64,000 nt of DNA from Streptomyces roseifaciens (GTDB lineage: Bacteria > Actinomycetota > Actinomycetes > Streptomycetales > Streptomycetaceae), in contig NZ_LNBE01000004.1 in assembly GCF_001445655.1 (NCBI RefSeq), positions 2,170,001 to 2,234,000 on the forward strand, written 5' to 3'. A model generated the notes under the pieces. That model was given only the letters and a program-made list of their open reading frames with translations. It did not search any database and was not told the origin of the DNA. The translations under genes were made by a program, and so were the position numbers. This document shows positions 50,786 to 59,026 of the stretch, piece after piece (positions within the stretch are counted from its first letter, which is position 1; every line of letters begins with the position of its first letter).

Positions 50786-52591
50786 ATGACGAACGACGGG
50801 GGACGGCCGACCGGGCCGACCGGGGCGAGCGAGCCCACCAGCTACGACCTTCAGCCACCCAGAGCGCCGGTCGCGGCGACCAGCGGTATTCCCGAGGCCA
50901 CCGGGAGCGTTTACACGCCCGGTGCCCCGAACCCGTACGCCGCACCCGCGCCGCCGCCGCACGTCCCACACCCCGCGGCCCATGCCCCTGCTGCCACCGC
51001 CGCCCCTGCGGCTACCGCTGCCGTCCCTGTTCCCGGGTCTGTCACCGCTGCCACCGGCTCGGCTCCCGACCCCGGCGCGGGCCGCCGCATCGGCAACCGC
51101 TACCGGCTGATCTCCCGCCTCGGCCACGGCGGCATGGGCACCGTCTGGAAGGCGCACGACGAGGTCGTCGACCGCGAGGTCGCCGTGAAGGAGCCGCGCG
51201 TTCCGGACCACCTGCCCGCGTCCATGCGGGAGAACGTCCACCAGCGCATGCAGCGCGAGGCCCGCGCCGCGGCCCGCGTCACCCACCCCTCGGTCGTCGC
51301 CGTCCACGACGTCGTCGTCGAGGACGGCCGGCCCTGGATCGTCATGGAGCTCGTCCGCGGGCACTCGCTCGGCGACCGGCTGGCGGACGGCACCCTGGAC
51401 CCGCGCGAGGCCGCCCGCATCGGCCTCGCCGTCCTGGACGCGCTCGGCGCCGCCCACGAGGCCGGCGTGCTGCACCGCGACGTCAAGCCCGACAACGTCC
51501 TGCTCGGCCGCGACGACCGCGTCGTCCTCACCGACTTCGGCATCGCCCAGATCGAGGGCGAGCAGGGGCTCACGGAGACGGGCGCCTTCGTCGGCTCGCC
51601 CGAGTACGTGGCGCCCGAGCGCGTCCTGGGGCAGCGGCCGGGCCCCGAGTCCGACCTGTGGTCGCTGGGCGTCGTGCTGTACAGCGCGGTGGAGGGCGTC
51701 TCGCCCTTCCGGCGCTCCAACACCCAGGCCACCATGCAGGCCATCCTGTCCGCGGAGCCGCAGACGCCGTCGCGCGGCGCGGGCGTGCTGGGCGGGCTCG
51801 TCATGGCCCTGCTCCACAAGAATCCGGCGGCCCGTCCCGGCACGGCCGAGGTCAGGCGGGCGCTGGAGACGGTCGCCCGCCCGGCGACGGCCGGGGAGCC
51901 CGCCTTCGGCGCGGCCGGCCGCCCGCAGGCCACCGGCAGCAAGTGGGTCCCGCCCGTGCTGCAGGGCAACCGCAAGGCGCAGTGGGGGCTCGGCGTCGGC
52001 GTTGTGGCCGTCGCCACGGCCGCGACGCTGCTGATCGTCAACCCCTTCGCCGTCGGCCCGGCCATTCCGCTGCACTGGAAGGTGCGGGACGAGCCGGAGA
52101 TCGTACGGGCGTCGCTGGCGGTGCCCGAGGACTACGAGAAGTCCGTCGACAGCAACGACAACTGGGTCTACTTCCAGGACCCCAGCGGCGTGTTCGGCAT
52201 CTCGCTGGACAAGGACACCGCGGAGCAGCGGGCCAAGAACACGGGGAGCAACGAACCGAAGGACATCGGCTCGGCGGAGGTCGAGGCCAAGCGGCTCACC
52301 GACCTGCGCACGACGAATCCGAGCACCAAGCTGAACGACGCCAAGACCGACACCGTCAAGGCGTCCCCGTACCCCGGCATGCAGACGGCCGAGATCGTCA
52401 CCGTGTACCGCAAGTCCGGGAGCAACGAGGGCGACCCCAAGGCGCTGAAGCGGGAGCTGGTCATCGTCAACGAGGCCAAGACCGTGACGTGGGTGCTGGA
52501 AGTGCGCATGCCCGAGAAGGGCGAAGGGCGCAAGACCGGCGACAAGCTCTTCGAGAACGTCGTCAAGTACCTGAAGATCCAGGACAAGTGA
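50786..52591 (+). CDS. Eukaryote-like Ser/Thr protein kinase (membrane), second of pair
   Basis: A 601-residue kinase with a 100-residue disordered Pro/Ala-rich N terminus. GHGGMGTVWKAHDEV holds the Gly-rich loop, Lys135 is in VAVKEP, HRDVKPDNVLLG starts near 230, and DFGIAQIEG near 250. One membrane helix (GVGVVAVATAATLLIVNPF, about 403-422) precedes an external domain with no PASTA repeats. The external parts of both kinases are related, so the pair arose by duplication. Signals and substrates are unknown. The stop codon lies inside a 14-bp tandem repeat. Confidence 0.93.
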   Translation: MTNDGGRPTGPTGASEPTSYDLQPPRAPVAATSGIPEATGSVYTPGAPNPYAAPAPPPHVPHPAAHAPAATAAPAATAAVPVPGSVTAATGSAPDPGAGRRIGNRYRLISRLGHGGMGTVWKAHDEVVDREVAVKEPRVPDHLPASMRENVHQRMQREARAAARVTHPSVVAVHDVVVEDGRPWIVMELVRGHSLGDRLADGTLDPREAARIGLAVLDALGAAHEAGVLHRDVKPDNVLLGRDDRVVLTDFGIAQIEGEQGLTETGAFVGSPEYVAPERVLGQRPGPESDLWSLGVVLYSAVEGVSPFRRSNTQATMQAILSAEPQTPSRGAGVLGGLVMALLHKNPAARPGTAEVRRALETVARPATAGEPAFGAAGRPQATGSKWVPPVLQGNRKAQWGLGVGVVAVATAATLLIVNPFAVGPAIPLHWKVRDEPEIVRASLAVPEDYEKSVDSNDNWVYFQDPSGVFGISLDKDTAEQRAKNTGSNEPKDIGSAEVEAKRLTDLRTTNPSTKLNDAKTDTVKASPYPGMQTAEIVTVYRKSGSNEGDPKALKRELVIVNEAKTVTWVLEVRMPEKGEGRKTGDKLFENVVKYLKIQDK

Positions 52592-52631
52592 TCCAGGACA
52601 AGTGATGCAGGGCAAGTGATCCAGGACAAGT
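52576..52631. repeat. 14-bp tandem repeat starting in the kinase 3' end
   Basis: GATCCAGGACAAGT occurs four times without gaps (52576, 52590, 52604, 52618; the third copy has two changes). The first unit encodes the last residues IQDK with the stop at its border (52589-52591). Confidence 0.92.
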
Positions 52632-52707
52632 CATAATCCCGGATCAATGACGTGATCGGGTTACCGCCGGGTATTCAAGCGGCGGTGGTCCGTCATACGC
52701 TCCCCGT

Positions 52708-54366
52708 ATGACGGACTCGCGGCACAGCGCACCGGAAGTGGCAGCAGTGACGACGGCGGAGGCGGCCCCCGTGCCGGGGCCACCCGCCGGAGGCAACCCC
52801 GTCGCCCCGCCCGGCGCCCGCACCGCCGACGACGTCGTCACCCCCGGTGTCGTCGCCCGTCTCACCCGCGGCGTCATCGGCTCCGGCAGCACCGTCAGCC
52901 ACACGCCCCTCACCGGGCGGAAGCTCGCCGACCTGCCGGAGTCCACCCCGGAGGACGTGGCCACGGCGTTCGCCCGCGCCCGTGAGGCGCAGCTGCACTG
53001 GGCCGGCGTCCCCGTGGGCGAGCGCGCCGCCGTCCTGCTGCGCTTCCACGACCTGCTCCTCGACCGGCAGTCCGAGGTCCTCGACCTCATCCAGGTGGAG
53101 ACCGGCAAGGCCCGTCTCCACGCCCACGAGGAAGTGCAGGCCGTCGCCGTCGCCGCCCGCCACTACGGGCGCAAGGGGCCCGCCTATCTGCGGCCCAAGG
53201 CGCACACGGGCGTGGTGCCCCTCCTCACCAAGGTCACCGAGCTGCGCCACCCGCGCGGCGTCGTCGGCCAGATCGCCCCCTGGAACTACCCGTTCGAGCT
53301 GTCCGTGGGCGACGCGCTGCCCGCCTTCGTCGCCGGCAACGCGGTCGTGATGAAGCCCGACACCCAGACCGCCCTCACCGCCCTGTGGGCGCGCGAGCTG
53401 CTGATCGAGGCCGGGCTGCCCGAGGAGGTCTGGCAGGTCGTCCTCGGCGAGGGCCCGGTCGTCGGCCCGGCCGTCGTCGAACGCGCCGACTACGTCTCCT
53501 TCACCGGCTCCACCCGCACCGGCCGCGAGGTCGCCCAGGGCGCCGCGGCCCGCCTGATCGGCTCCTCGCTCGAACTCGGCGGCAAGAACGCCATGCTGGT
53601 CCTGCACGACGCCGACGTCGAGAAGGCCGCGGCCGGCGCCGTGCGCGGCTGCTTCTCCTCCGCGGGACAGCTGTGCATCTCCATCGAGCGGCTCTACGTG
53701 CACGCGTCCGTCGCCGACGCCTTCCTGGAGCGCTTCACCGCCCGCACGAAGGCCCTGCGGCTCGGCACCGGCCTCGCCTACGGCGCCGACATGGGCTCCC
53801 TCGTCTCGCAGCGGCAGCTGGACGCCGTGACCCGGCACGTCGAGGACGCCGTCTCCCGGGGGGCCACGGTCCTCGCGGGCGGGCGGCCCCGCCCCGACGT
53901 CGGCCCGCTCTTCCACGAGCCGACCGTCCTGGAGGGCGTCGAGCCGTCCATGGCCGTGTGCGCGGAGGAGACGTTCGGCCCGGTGGTGTCCGTGCACCGC
54001 TTCCAGGACGAGGACGAAGCCGTCGCCCTGGCCAACGCCACCCCGTACGGGCTCAACGCCAGCGTCTGGACCGCGGACGGGCGGCGGGGCCGGGCCCTCG
54101 CGGCGCGGCTGCGCACCGGCACGGTCAACGTCAACGAGGCCTACGCGGCCGCGTACGGCAGCGCACAGGCCCCCATGGGCGGCATGGGGGACTCCGGGCT
54201 GGGCCGCCGGCACGGCTCCGAGGGCATCCTCAAGTACACCGAGGCCCAGACCGTCGCCCACCAGCGCGTCATGCCGCTGGCCCCCGCCTTCGGGCTGGAC
54301 GACGAGAAGTACGCGGAGTTCATGACGCGGAGCCTGCGGGTGATGAAGACGCTGCGCCTGCGCTGA
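52708..54366 (+). CDS. gabD2: Succinic semialdehyde dehydrogenase (NAD(P)-dependent)
   Basis: A 552-residue aldehyde dehydrogenase. GQIAPWNYPFELSVGDALPA and NAVVMKPDTQT are the cofactor-binding segments; SLELGGKNAMLVL carries the general-base Glu and FSSAGQLCISIERLYVH the catalytic Cys. The N-terminal 60 residues are an extra Pro/Ala-rich leader. It oxidises succinic semialdehyde to succinate, completing GABA breakdown. The gene symbol follows family similarity only. It precedes a GMC oxidoreductase gene. Confidence 0.88.
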   Translation: MTDSRHSAPEVAAVTTAEAAPVPGPPAGGNPVAPPGARTADDVVTPGVVARLTRGVIGSGSTVSHTPLTGRKLADLPESTPEDVATAFARAREAQLHWAGVPVGERAAVLLRFHDLLLDRQSEVLDLIQVETGKARLHAHEEVQAVAVAARHYGRKGPAYLRPKAHTGVVPLLTKVTELRHPRGVVGQIAPWNYPFELSVGDALPAFVAGNAVVMKPDTQTALTALWARELLIEAGLPEEVWQVVLGEGPVVGPAVVERADYVSFTGSTRTGREVAQGAAARLIGSSLELGGKNAMLVLHDADVEKAAAGAVRGCFSSAGQLCISIERLYVHASVADAFLERFTARTKALRLGTGLAYGADMGSLVSQRQLDAVTRHVEDAVSRGATVLAGGRPRPDVGPLFHEPTVLEGVEPSMAVCAEETFGPVVSVHRFQDEDEAVALANATPYGLNASVWTADGRRGRALAARLRTGTVNVNEAYAAAYGSAQAPMGGMGDSGLGRRHGSEGILKYTEAQTVAHQRVMPLAPAFGLDDEKYAEFMTRSLRVMKTLRLR

Positions 54367-54368
54367 AC

Positions 54369-54401
54369 CGGTCACCCCGGTCACCCCGGTCACCCCGGCA
54401 G
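54369..54401. repeat. 10-bp tandem repeat just after the dehydrogenase stop
   Basis: CGGTCACCCC is repeated three times plus a partial copy, beginning two bases after the TGA at 54364-54366. Confidence 0.88.
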
Positions 54402-54422
54402 CGCGTTGCCGCCGAGTGCACC

Positions 54423-54494
54423 GAGTACGTCCAGCACCACGAGTACGTCCAGCACACCGAGTACGTCCAGCACCACGAGTTCGTTCAGCACCAC
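54423..54494. repeat. 18-bp tandem repeat upstream of the GMC gene
   Basis: Four units of GAGTACGTCCAGCACCAC (54423, 54441, 54459, 54477; the last two increasingly changed), followed by a partial unit reaching the ribosome binding site. The open frame through the repeat would encode Ser/Thr-rich sequence, but the GTG at 54520 is the better start. Confidence 0.88.
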
Positions 54495-54519
54495 GAGTTC
54501 GCCCGGTACGGAGGCCATG

Positions 54520-56391
54520 GTGACAGCGATCGACTACGACTACGACGTGATCGTCGTCGGCTCGGGCTTCGGCGGCGCGGTGTCCGCCCTGCGCCTGAGC
54601 GAGAAGGGCTATCGCGTGGGCGTGCTGGAGGCGGGCCGCCGCTTCACGCGCGAGACGCTGCCCAGGAACTCCTGGGACCTGCGCAACTACCTGTGGGCGC
54701 CCGCCCTCGGCCTCTACGGCATCCAGCGCATCCACCTGCTCGGCAACGTCATGGTCCTCGCGGGCGCCGGGGTCGGCGGCGGCTCGCTCAACTACGCCAA
54801 CACCCTCTACGTGCCGCCGAAGGCCTTCTTCCAGGACCGGCAGTGGGCCGGCATCACCGACTGGGAGGAGGAGCTGCAGCCGTACTACGACCAGGCGCGC
54901 CGCATGCTCGGCGTCCGCCTCAACCCGACGATGACGCCCTCCGACGTCCACCTGAAGGCGGCGGCCGAGCGCCTGGGCGTGGGGGAGACCTTCCGCATGG
55001 CCCCGGTCGGGGTGTTCTTCGGCGACGGCGCGGACGCCGACGGCACGCACCGCGCCCGGCCCGGCGAGGAGACCGCCGACCCCTACTTCGGGGGCGCCGG
55101 GCCCGCCCGCCGGGCCTGCACCGAGTGCGGCGAGTGCATGACCGGCTGCCGGCACGGCGCGAAGAACACCCTCAACGAGAACTACCTCCACCTCGCCGAG
55201 CGCGCCGGCGCCGTCGTCCACCCCATGACCACGGTCGTCGCCGTGACGGAGCACCGGGAGGGCGGGCACCGCGTCGTGACCGTCCCGACCGACAAGCGGC
55301 GGGGGAGCGTCCGCCCGCGGGTGCTGCGCGCGGAACGGGTGGTGATCGCCGCCGGCACGTACGGCACCCAGACCCTGCTGCACACCATGAAGGACAAGGG
55401 CCTGCTGCCCCGCATCCCCGACGGGCTGGGCCGCCTGACGCGTACGAACTCCGAGGCCCTGGTCGGCGCGCAGACCGACGCCCGCCGCTACGGGAAGGCG
55501 CACGGCGGGGCCCGGCCCGACTTCACACAGGGCGTCGCCATCACCTCGTCCGCCCACCTCGACGAGCACACCCACATCGAGCCCGTGCGCTATGGCAAGG
55601 GCTCGAACGCGATGGGCGCGCTGTCCGTCCTCCAGGTGCCGGTGGCCACCCGGGCGCCCCGGGCCGTCGCGTTCGCGGCGCGCTGCGTACGGCACCCGCT
55701 GCAGCTGCTGATGTCGCTCTCCAACCGGCGCTGGTCCGAGCGGACGATCATCGGGCTGGTCATGCAGTCGCTCGACAACTCCCTGACCACGCACCGCAGG
55801 AGCAGGGGCCCGGGCAAGGGCCTGCTGACCGCCCGGCAGGGGCACGGGGCGCCCAACCCCAAGCAGATCCCCGCCGCGACGATGGCCGCGAGCATCGTCG
55901 CCGAGGAGATCAACGGCTTCCCCGGCAGCAACGTGGGCGAGCTGATGGGCACCCCGCTCACCGCGCACTTCCTGGGCGGCTGCCCCATCGGCGCCGACGC
56001 CTCGCAGGGCGTCATCGACCCGTACCACCGGTTGTACGGGCACCCCGGCATCACGGTCGTGGACGGCGCGGCCGTCTCCGCCAACCTCGGCGTGAACCCG
56101 GCGCTCAGCATCACCGCCCAGGCGGAACGGGCCATGTCCCTCTGGCCCAACAAGGGCGAGCCGGACCCGCGGCCGGAGCAGGGACAGGCGTACGGGCGGA
56201 TCGAGGCGGTCGCACCGGTCAGGCCCGCCGTACCGGAAGGGGCCTACGGGGAGCTCAAGTTGGAGGCGGTCCGGAGGGGCGGCGGCGAGGCCGGTCCGGG
56301 CGACCCCTTCGAGCCGGGGCGCCCGGTGCTGCGGCTGCTCCCGCTGCTCCCGCCGGACGGGCAGGGGCGGGGGTGCGCGTCCGGTCGATGA
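54520..56391 (+). CDS. GMC-family oxidoreductase, cholesterol oxidase-like
   Basis: A 623-residue flavoprotein. The FAD-binding fold is in YDVIVVGSGFGGAVSALRLS, VLAGAGVGGGSLNYANTLYV is the second FAD motif, and FLGGCPIGADASQGVIDPYH with DGAAVSANLGVNPALSITAQ closes the active site. Residues after 200 hold a cysteine cluster CTECGECMTGCRHGAKNT resembling that of mycobacterial ChoD-type proteins, possibly a metal or Fe-S site. It likely oxidises a sterol or other alcohol. The GTG at 54520 has GGAGG five bases upstream; in-frame ATGs at 54406 and 54517 are less likely. The C-terminal 40 residues are low-complexity. Confidence 0.87.
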   Translation: MTAIDYDYDVIVVGSGFGGAVSALRLSEKGYRVGVLEAGRRFTRETLPRNSWDLRNYLWAPALGLYGIQRIHLLGNVMVLAGAGVGGGSLNYANTLYVPPKAFFQDRQWAGITDWEEELQPYYDQARRMLGVRLNPTMTPSDVHLKAAAERLGVGETFRMAPVGVFFGDGADADGTHRARPGEETADPYFGGAGPARRACTECGECMTGCRHGAKNTLNENYLHLAERAGAVVHPMTTVVAVTEHREGGHRVVTVPTDKRRGSVRPRVLRAERVVIAAGTYGTQTLLHTMKDKGLLPRIPDGLGRLTRTNSEALVGAQTDARRYGKAHGGARPDFTQGVAITSSAHLDEHTHIEPVRYGKGSNAMGALSVLQVPVATRAPRAVAFAARCVRHPLQLLMSLSNRRWSERTIIGLVMQSLDNSLTTHRRSRGPGKGLLTARQGHGAPNPKQIPAATMAASIVAEEINGFPGSNVGELMGTPLTAHFLGGCPIGADASQGVIDPYHRLYGHPGITVVDGAAVSANLGVNPALSITAQAERAMSLWPNKGEPDPRPEQGQAYGRIEAVAPVRPAVPEGAYGELKLEAVRRGGGEAGPGDPFEPGRPVLRLLPLLPPDGQGRGCASGR

Positions 56392-56411
56392 CGGGCGGGA
56401 GCGTCCGGTCG
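56377..56411. repeat. 11-bp repeat flanking the GMC stop codon
   Basis: GCGTCCGGTCG at 56377-56387 recurs at 56401-56411; the TGA (56389-56391) lies between the copies. Confidence 0.7.
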
Positions 56412-56468
56412 CTGTCGCTGTCGCGGGCTGCGCTGCGGCGGTAGGCGGCGGGTGGCAGGCGGCCGGGG

Positions 56469-57470
56469 CTACCGGGAGCCGCGTCCGCGCCGTGCGACGG
56501 CCACCGCCCCGCCTCCCACCACGATCGCCGCACCGGCGACCCCCAGGAGCAGAGGGGTCGAGGACGACGAGCCGGTCGTGGCCAGCTCGCCCGTCGCCGG
56601 CAGGTCCGACAGGCCGCCCTTGGGGGCCGGCTTGGCCACCACGGTCGTCACGGCCTTCCCGGGCCTGGTGGTCGTGCCCTTGGAGTCCTCGCCTGTGGTG
56701 GGCTTGCTGCCCGCGGCCAGGACGTCGAAGTAGTAGTACGCGCCGGCCGAGTAGCCGCAGGTGCGGTTCCGGTCGGAGAAGAAGCCCGTCTGGAACGCCC
56801 CGCCGAAGCCGGCCGGCGCCTTGGCGTCGACCTTCAGGCGCAGCGACGCCTCCGCGAACGCGCGCGGCTTGAGGTTGCGCGTCTCGGCGAAGTAGCCGTA
56901 GTCGTCGGGCATGGGCTCCCACCGGCGGGAACCGGAGTTGTACCACTGCACGGTGACGTACTTCGTGGTCTCGTTCTCCAGGTTCTTCCGGTCCCAGGAC
57001 CACAGCTCCATGGAGGCGGACAGGGACGCGATGACCCTGCCGGACGTGTTGGCCGCCCGGTAGGTGAAGGCGTGCCAGCCGGAACCGGCGACGATCTCCC
57101 GCGGCAGGCCGCGGAGTTCGGTCGTCACCCACTTCTCCTCGGTGTGGGTGCGGCAGGCGTCCTCGGCCGGGGAGGCCGGGGCGGAGCTCTTCGATGCGCC
57201 GGGCGCGGGCGAGGAGGCGGAGGCGCTGGGGGAGGCACTGGGGGAGCGGCCCGCGGAAGCGGATGCGGACGCGGATGCAGATGCGGACGTGGACGCGGAG
57301 GCTGATGCCGAAGCCGATGCGGAAGAGGACGCCGAGGCTGATGCGGATGCCGAGGAAGCCGTCGTCGCCGGCCCGTCCCCCGTCGCGAAGGCGTGGGGAG
57401 CCGCGAGGACCGTGGCCGGGCCGATGACGGCCGTGGCGGCGGCGGTTGCCAGCGCGCGGCGAAGCTTCAT
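56469..57470 (-). CDS. LPXTG-type cell-wall surface protein
   Basis: A 333-residue protein. A signal peptide (MKLRRALATAAATAVIGPAT) is followed by about 60 residues of Ser-Ala repeats encoded by a GCGGAT-like DNA repeat. A compact domain of 170 residues with two Cys (EDACRTHTEEKW; NRTCGYSAGAYYYF) comes next. The end is a sorting signal: LPATG directly followed by LATTG, then a hydrophobic helix (LLLGVAGAAIVVGGGAVAV) and RRGRGSR. Two overlapping candidate sortase sites are unusual. GGATGGGG precedes the ATG at 57470. Confidence 0.86.
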   Translation of the reverse strand: MKLRRALATAAATAVIGPATVLAAPHAFATGDGPATTASSASASASASSSASASASASASTSASASASASASAGRSPSASPSASASSPAPGASKSSAPASPAEDACRTHTEEKWVTTELRGLPREIVAGSGWHAFTYRAANTSGRVIASLSASMELWSWDRKNLENETTKYVTVQWYNSGSRRWEPMPDDYGYFAETRNLKPRAFAEASLRLKVDAKAPAGFGGAFQTGFFSDRNRTCGYSAGAYYYFDVLAAGSKPTTGEDSKGTTTRPGKAVTTVVAKPAPKGGLSDLPATGELATTGSSSSTPLLLGVAGAAIVVGGGAVAVARRGRGSR

Positions 57471-57654
57471 GGAAATACCCCATCCGGATGCGGAGTGAAA
57501 AGGCCGTCGCGGTGGGGGGAGTCGCGGTGTGGCCGTGCTGGTTGGCACGTACATGAGCATCGTAGGGGGAGCTGTCACGGCCCGGTCGCCGAGGGTGGGC
57601 GGGTGACCGACATCACAGGCGGTTGTCGGCCGCCCGGCGTCGCGGAAAACGGCG

Positions 57655-57705
57655 AAGGGCCCCGGGCCGCCACCGCGGGGGCGTGCGGGCGGCCTCGGGG
57701 CCCTT
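57655..57705 (-). terminator. Hairpin upstream of the surface-protein gene
   Basis: AAGGGCCCCGGGCCGCC (57655-57671) pairs with GGCGGCCTCGGGGCCCTT (57688-57705) with one bulged T. On the minus strand it is followed by CGCCGTTTTCC, so it may stop leftward transcripts before the surface-protein gene. Confidence 0.65.
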
Positions 57706-58277
57706 GACTGCCGGCACCGAGGTCAGGGCGAGGTCGGTGCCGCGGAGCGGCGCCGGGGGGAGCGCCGCGGGTCATGGGGTGTGGTGTGGGCGTACGGGTG
57801 GTGCGGGGCGTACGACCTCACTGGTTCGACCAATGGCGGTTCGGGACCAGGAGGTTGGTGCTCTCTTGGCATCGTGCGGGATGGGCCGGACCCGGCGCAA
57901 CCGTTTCGACCGGATACGGTCGGTTCCAGGCGTCCCCGGAACCGACCGTCTTTTCGGTGGCAACCGGGCTGCTGTCCCCTGCTGACCGGTCACCGGCACC
58001 GGAGTGAGGTCCCACGACGCGCGCACTCGCACGTCTCACACTCCGGTGGATCCGCCCTGTCGGTGCCGGGCGCCCAGGTGAACAGGGGCGGAAGCCACGC
58101 GTGGATTTCAGGTGGGCCGCTCCTGGATGGCGCGGGCATCCGGCTCAACGAGGCGGGTCGCCGTGCGGTCACGCGCCGTCCGGGTGATGTGACGGCCCGG
58201 CGGTCCGAACCCGCATGCGGCACCTGTACAGATCCCCAGGGGGACGGGATGGGCAGGGGCCGGATGGGGGTCGGACG
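57706..58277. other. Gene-free stretch with an isolated plus-strand terminator
   Basis: No protein gene is supported across about 570 bp, although a plus-strand frame is open through much of it. At 57916-57949 ACGGTCGGTTCC pairs perfectly with GGAACCGACCGT and is followed by CTTTTCGG, an intrinsic terminator oriented rightwards with no gene before it. A small RNA ending near 57954 is possible. Confidence 0.5.
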
Positions 58278-58324
58278 GGGTCCGGGCAAGGGCCGGAGGG
58301 GGTCCGGGCAAGGGCCGGAGAGGG
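58278..58324. repeat. 22-bp tandem repeat abutting the chorismate mutase stop
   Basis: GGGTCCGGGCAAGGGCCGGAG is the core of two adjoining 22-bp units (58278-58299 and 58300-58321); a third copy begins and runs into the stop of the leftward chorismate mutase gene (58325-58327). Confidence 0.85.
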
Positions 58325-58696
58325 TCAGACGCGGCCCCGGCACAGTTCCAGCAGCGTCATGGCGAGCGCGGTGCCCGGCTTCCCGAGCTGGTCGCTGTAG
58401 TGGCCGATGATCTCCATCTCGCGGGAGAGGTTCACCCGGCGACCGCCGGAGGCGATGCGTTCGTGCTGGATCACGGCCGAGACCGCCATCCGTTCCTGGA
58501 TGAGGCCGATGATCCTGCCGTCGAGATCGTCGATCCGCTGCCGGGCGCCGGTGATCACGCCGGCGGCCTCGTCGGTACGGGCGCCGGTCTCGGCCGCGGG
58601 ACGGGCCGCGGCGGCGGTGGGACGGGTTGCGGTGGGGGTGGGGCGGGTCGCGGTGGCGGTGGCGGTGGGGGTGGCGGTGGCGGTGGGGGTGCTCAT
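58325..58696 (-). CDS. Chorismate mutase (AroQ type)
   Basis: A 123-residue protein. A Thr/Ala/Pro repeat leader (about 35 residues) precedes an AroQ alpha-helical mutase domain: VITGARQRIDDLDGRIIGLI, then QERMAVSAVIQHERIASGGR and RVNLSREMEIIGHYSDQLG. It converts chorismate to prephenate at the branch to Phe and Tyr. The ATG has a strong GGAGG. Upstream are two hairpins with T runs and a short aromatic-rich leader ORF, which suggest control by transcription attenuation. Confidence 0.88.
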   Translation of the reverse strand: MSTPTATATPTATATATRPTPTATRPTAAAARPAAETGARTDEAAGVITGARQRIDDLDGRIIGLIQERMAVSAVIQHERIASGGRRVNLSREMEIIGHYSDQLGKPGTALAMTLLELCRGRV

Positions 58697-58708
58697 GTCT
58701 GATCCTCC

Positions 58709-58727
58709 AAAAAGGGGCGGCGGCCCC
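58709..58727 (-). terminator. Second hairpin with T run next to the ribosome binding site
   Basis: On the minus strand GGGGC-CGCC-GCCCC is followed directly by TTTTT and then GGAGG of the chorismate mutase gene. The stem is only five base pairs but all G-C. Confidence 0.55.
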
Positions 58728-58747
58728 CCGGAGCGACAGGACCCGGG

Positions 58748-58791
58748 AAAAACGACAGGCGCCCCGGGCCTTGTCGGCCCGGGGCGCCTGT
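58748..58791 (-). terminator. Attenuator-type intrinsic terminator in the chorismate mutase leader
   Basis: A perfect 16-bp stem (58755-58770 with 58776-58791, five-base loop) containing ACAGGCGCCCCGGGCC is followed on the minus strand by CGTTTTT. It lies between the 26-codon leader ORF and the chorismate mutase gene. Confidence 0.9.
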
Positions 58792-58803
58792 GGAAGTCGC
58801 TTG

Positions 58804-58884
58804 TCAGTTGCTCAAGCAGCACGACCATGGCAGCCGGACGGGCCGGTTGCCATAGGTAAAGACGAAGGTCTGGTGCTTGCGCAT
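58804..58884 (-). CDS. Leader peptide of the chorismate mutase gene (26 codons)
   Basis: The frame encodes [20 protein letters not shown] and six more residues ending SN. It includes two Phe and one Tyr clustered at positions 7-11 and one Trp at 20. It ends 13 bp before the terminator hairpin. No ribosome binding site is present, but CATACT ends seven bases before the ATG, which fits a leaderless transcript. A CGGCCCG in the Arg-Pro codons is complementary to CGGGCCG in the terminator arm, offering an antiterminator. Confidence 0.6.
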   Translation of the reverse strand: MRKHQTFVFTYGNRPVRLPWSCCLSN

Positions 58885-58891
58885 GGGGGAC

Positions 58892-58897
58892 AGTATG
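58892..58897 (-). promoter_or_regulatory. Putative -10 element for the leader transcript
   Basis: CATACT on the minus strand, seven bases before the leader ATG at 58884. No clear -35 element was seen. Confidence 0.45.
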
Positions 58898-58976
58898 GCC
58901 CGCGGGCGCCGCCGGGGCCAGCGCCGGTCCGGTCGGGTTTCGGATGGTGAGACAAAAGCAAGCACCGGCGCCCCGG

Positions 58977-58982
58977 TAGAAT
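58977..58982 (+). promoter_or_regulatory. Putative -10 element of guaA
   Basis: TAGAAT lies 45 bp before the guaA GTG, in an AT-richer spot (GGTAGAATCGACAAATACAG). The -35 is unclear. Confidence 0.5.
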
Positions 58983-59026
58983 CGACAAATACAGACCCCC
59001 TCCTCCACCGCCGGAAGGCCGCTCCC

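Noticed and set aside
49184..52591. PknB-type kinases with PASTA repeats
   Set aside because: The external domains have no PASTA pattern; these are other membrane kinases.
48890..57483. Several minus-strand frames of more than 1000 codons
   Set aside because: They are antisense to well-supported kinases, dehydrogenase and oxidoreductase genes and have no recognisable domains.
57781..58410. 209-codon plus-strand frame in the gene-free stretch
   Set aside because: It crosses a strong terminator and the tandem repeat at the chorismate mutase stop, has no ribosome binding site, and is Gly/Arg-rich.
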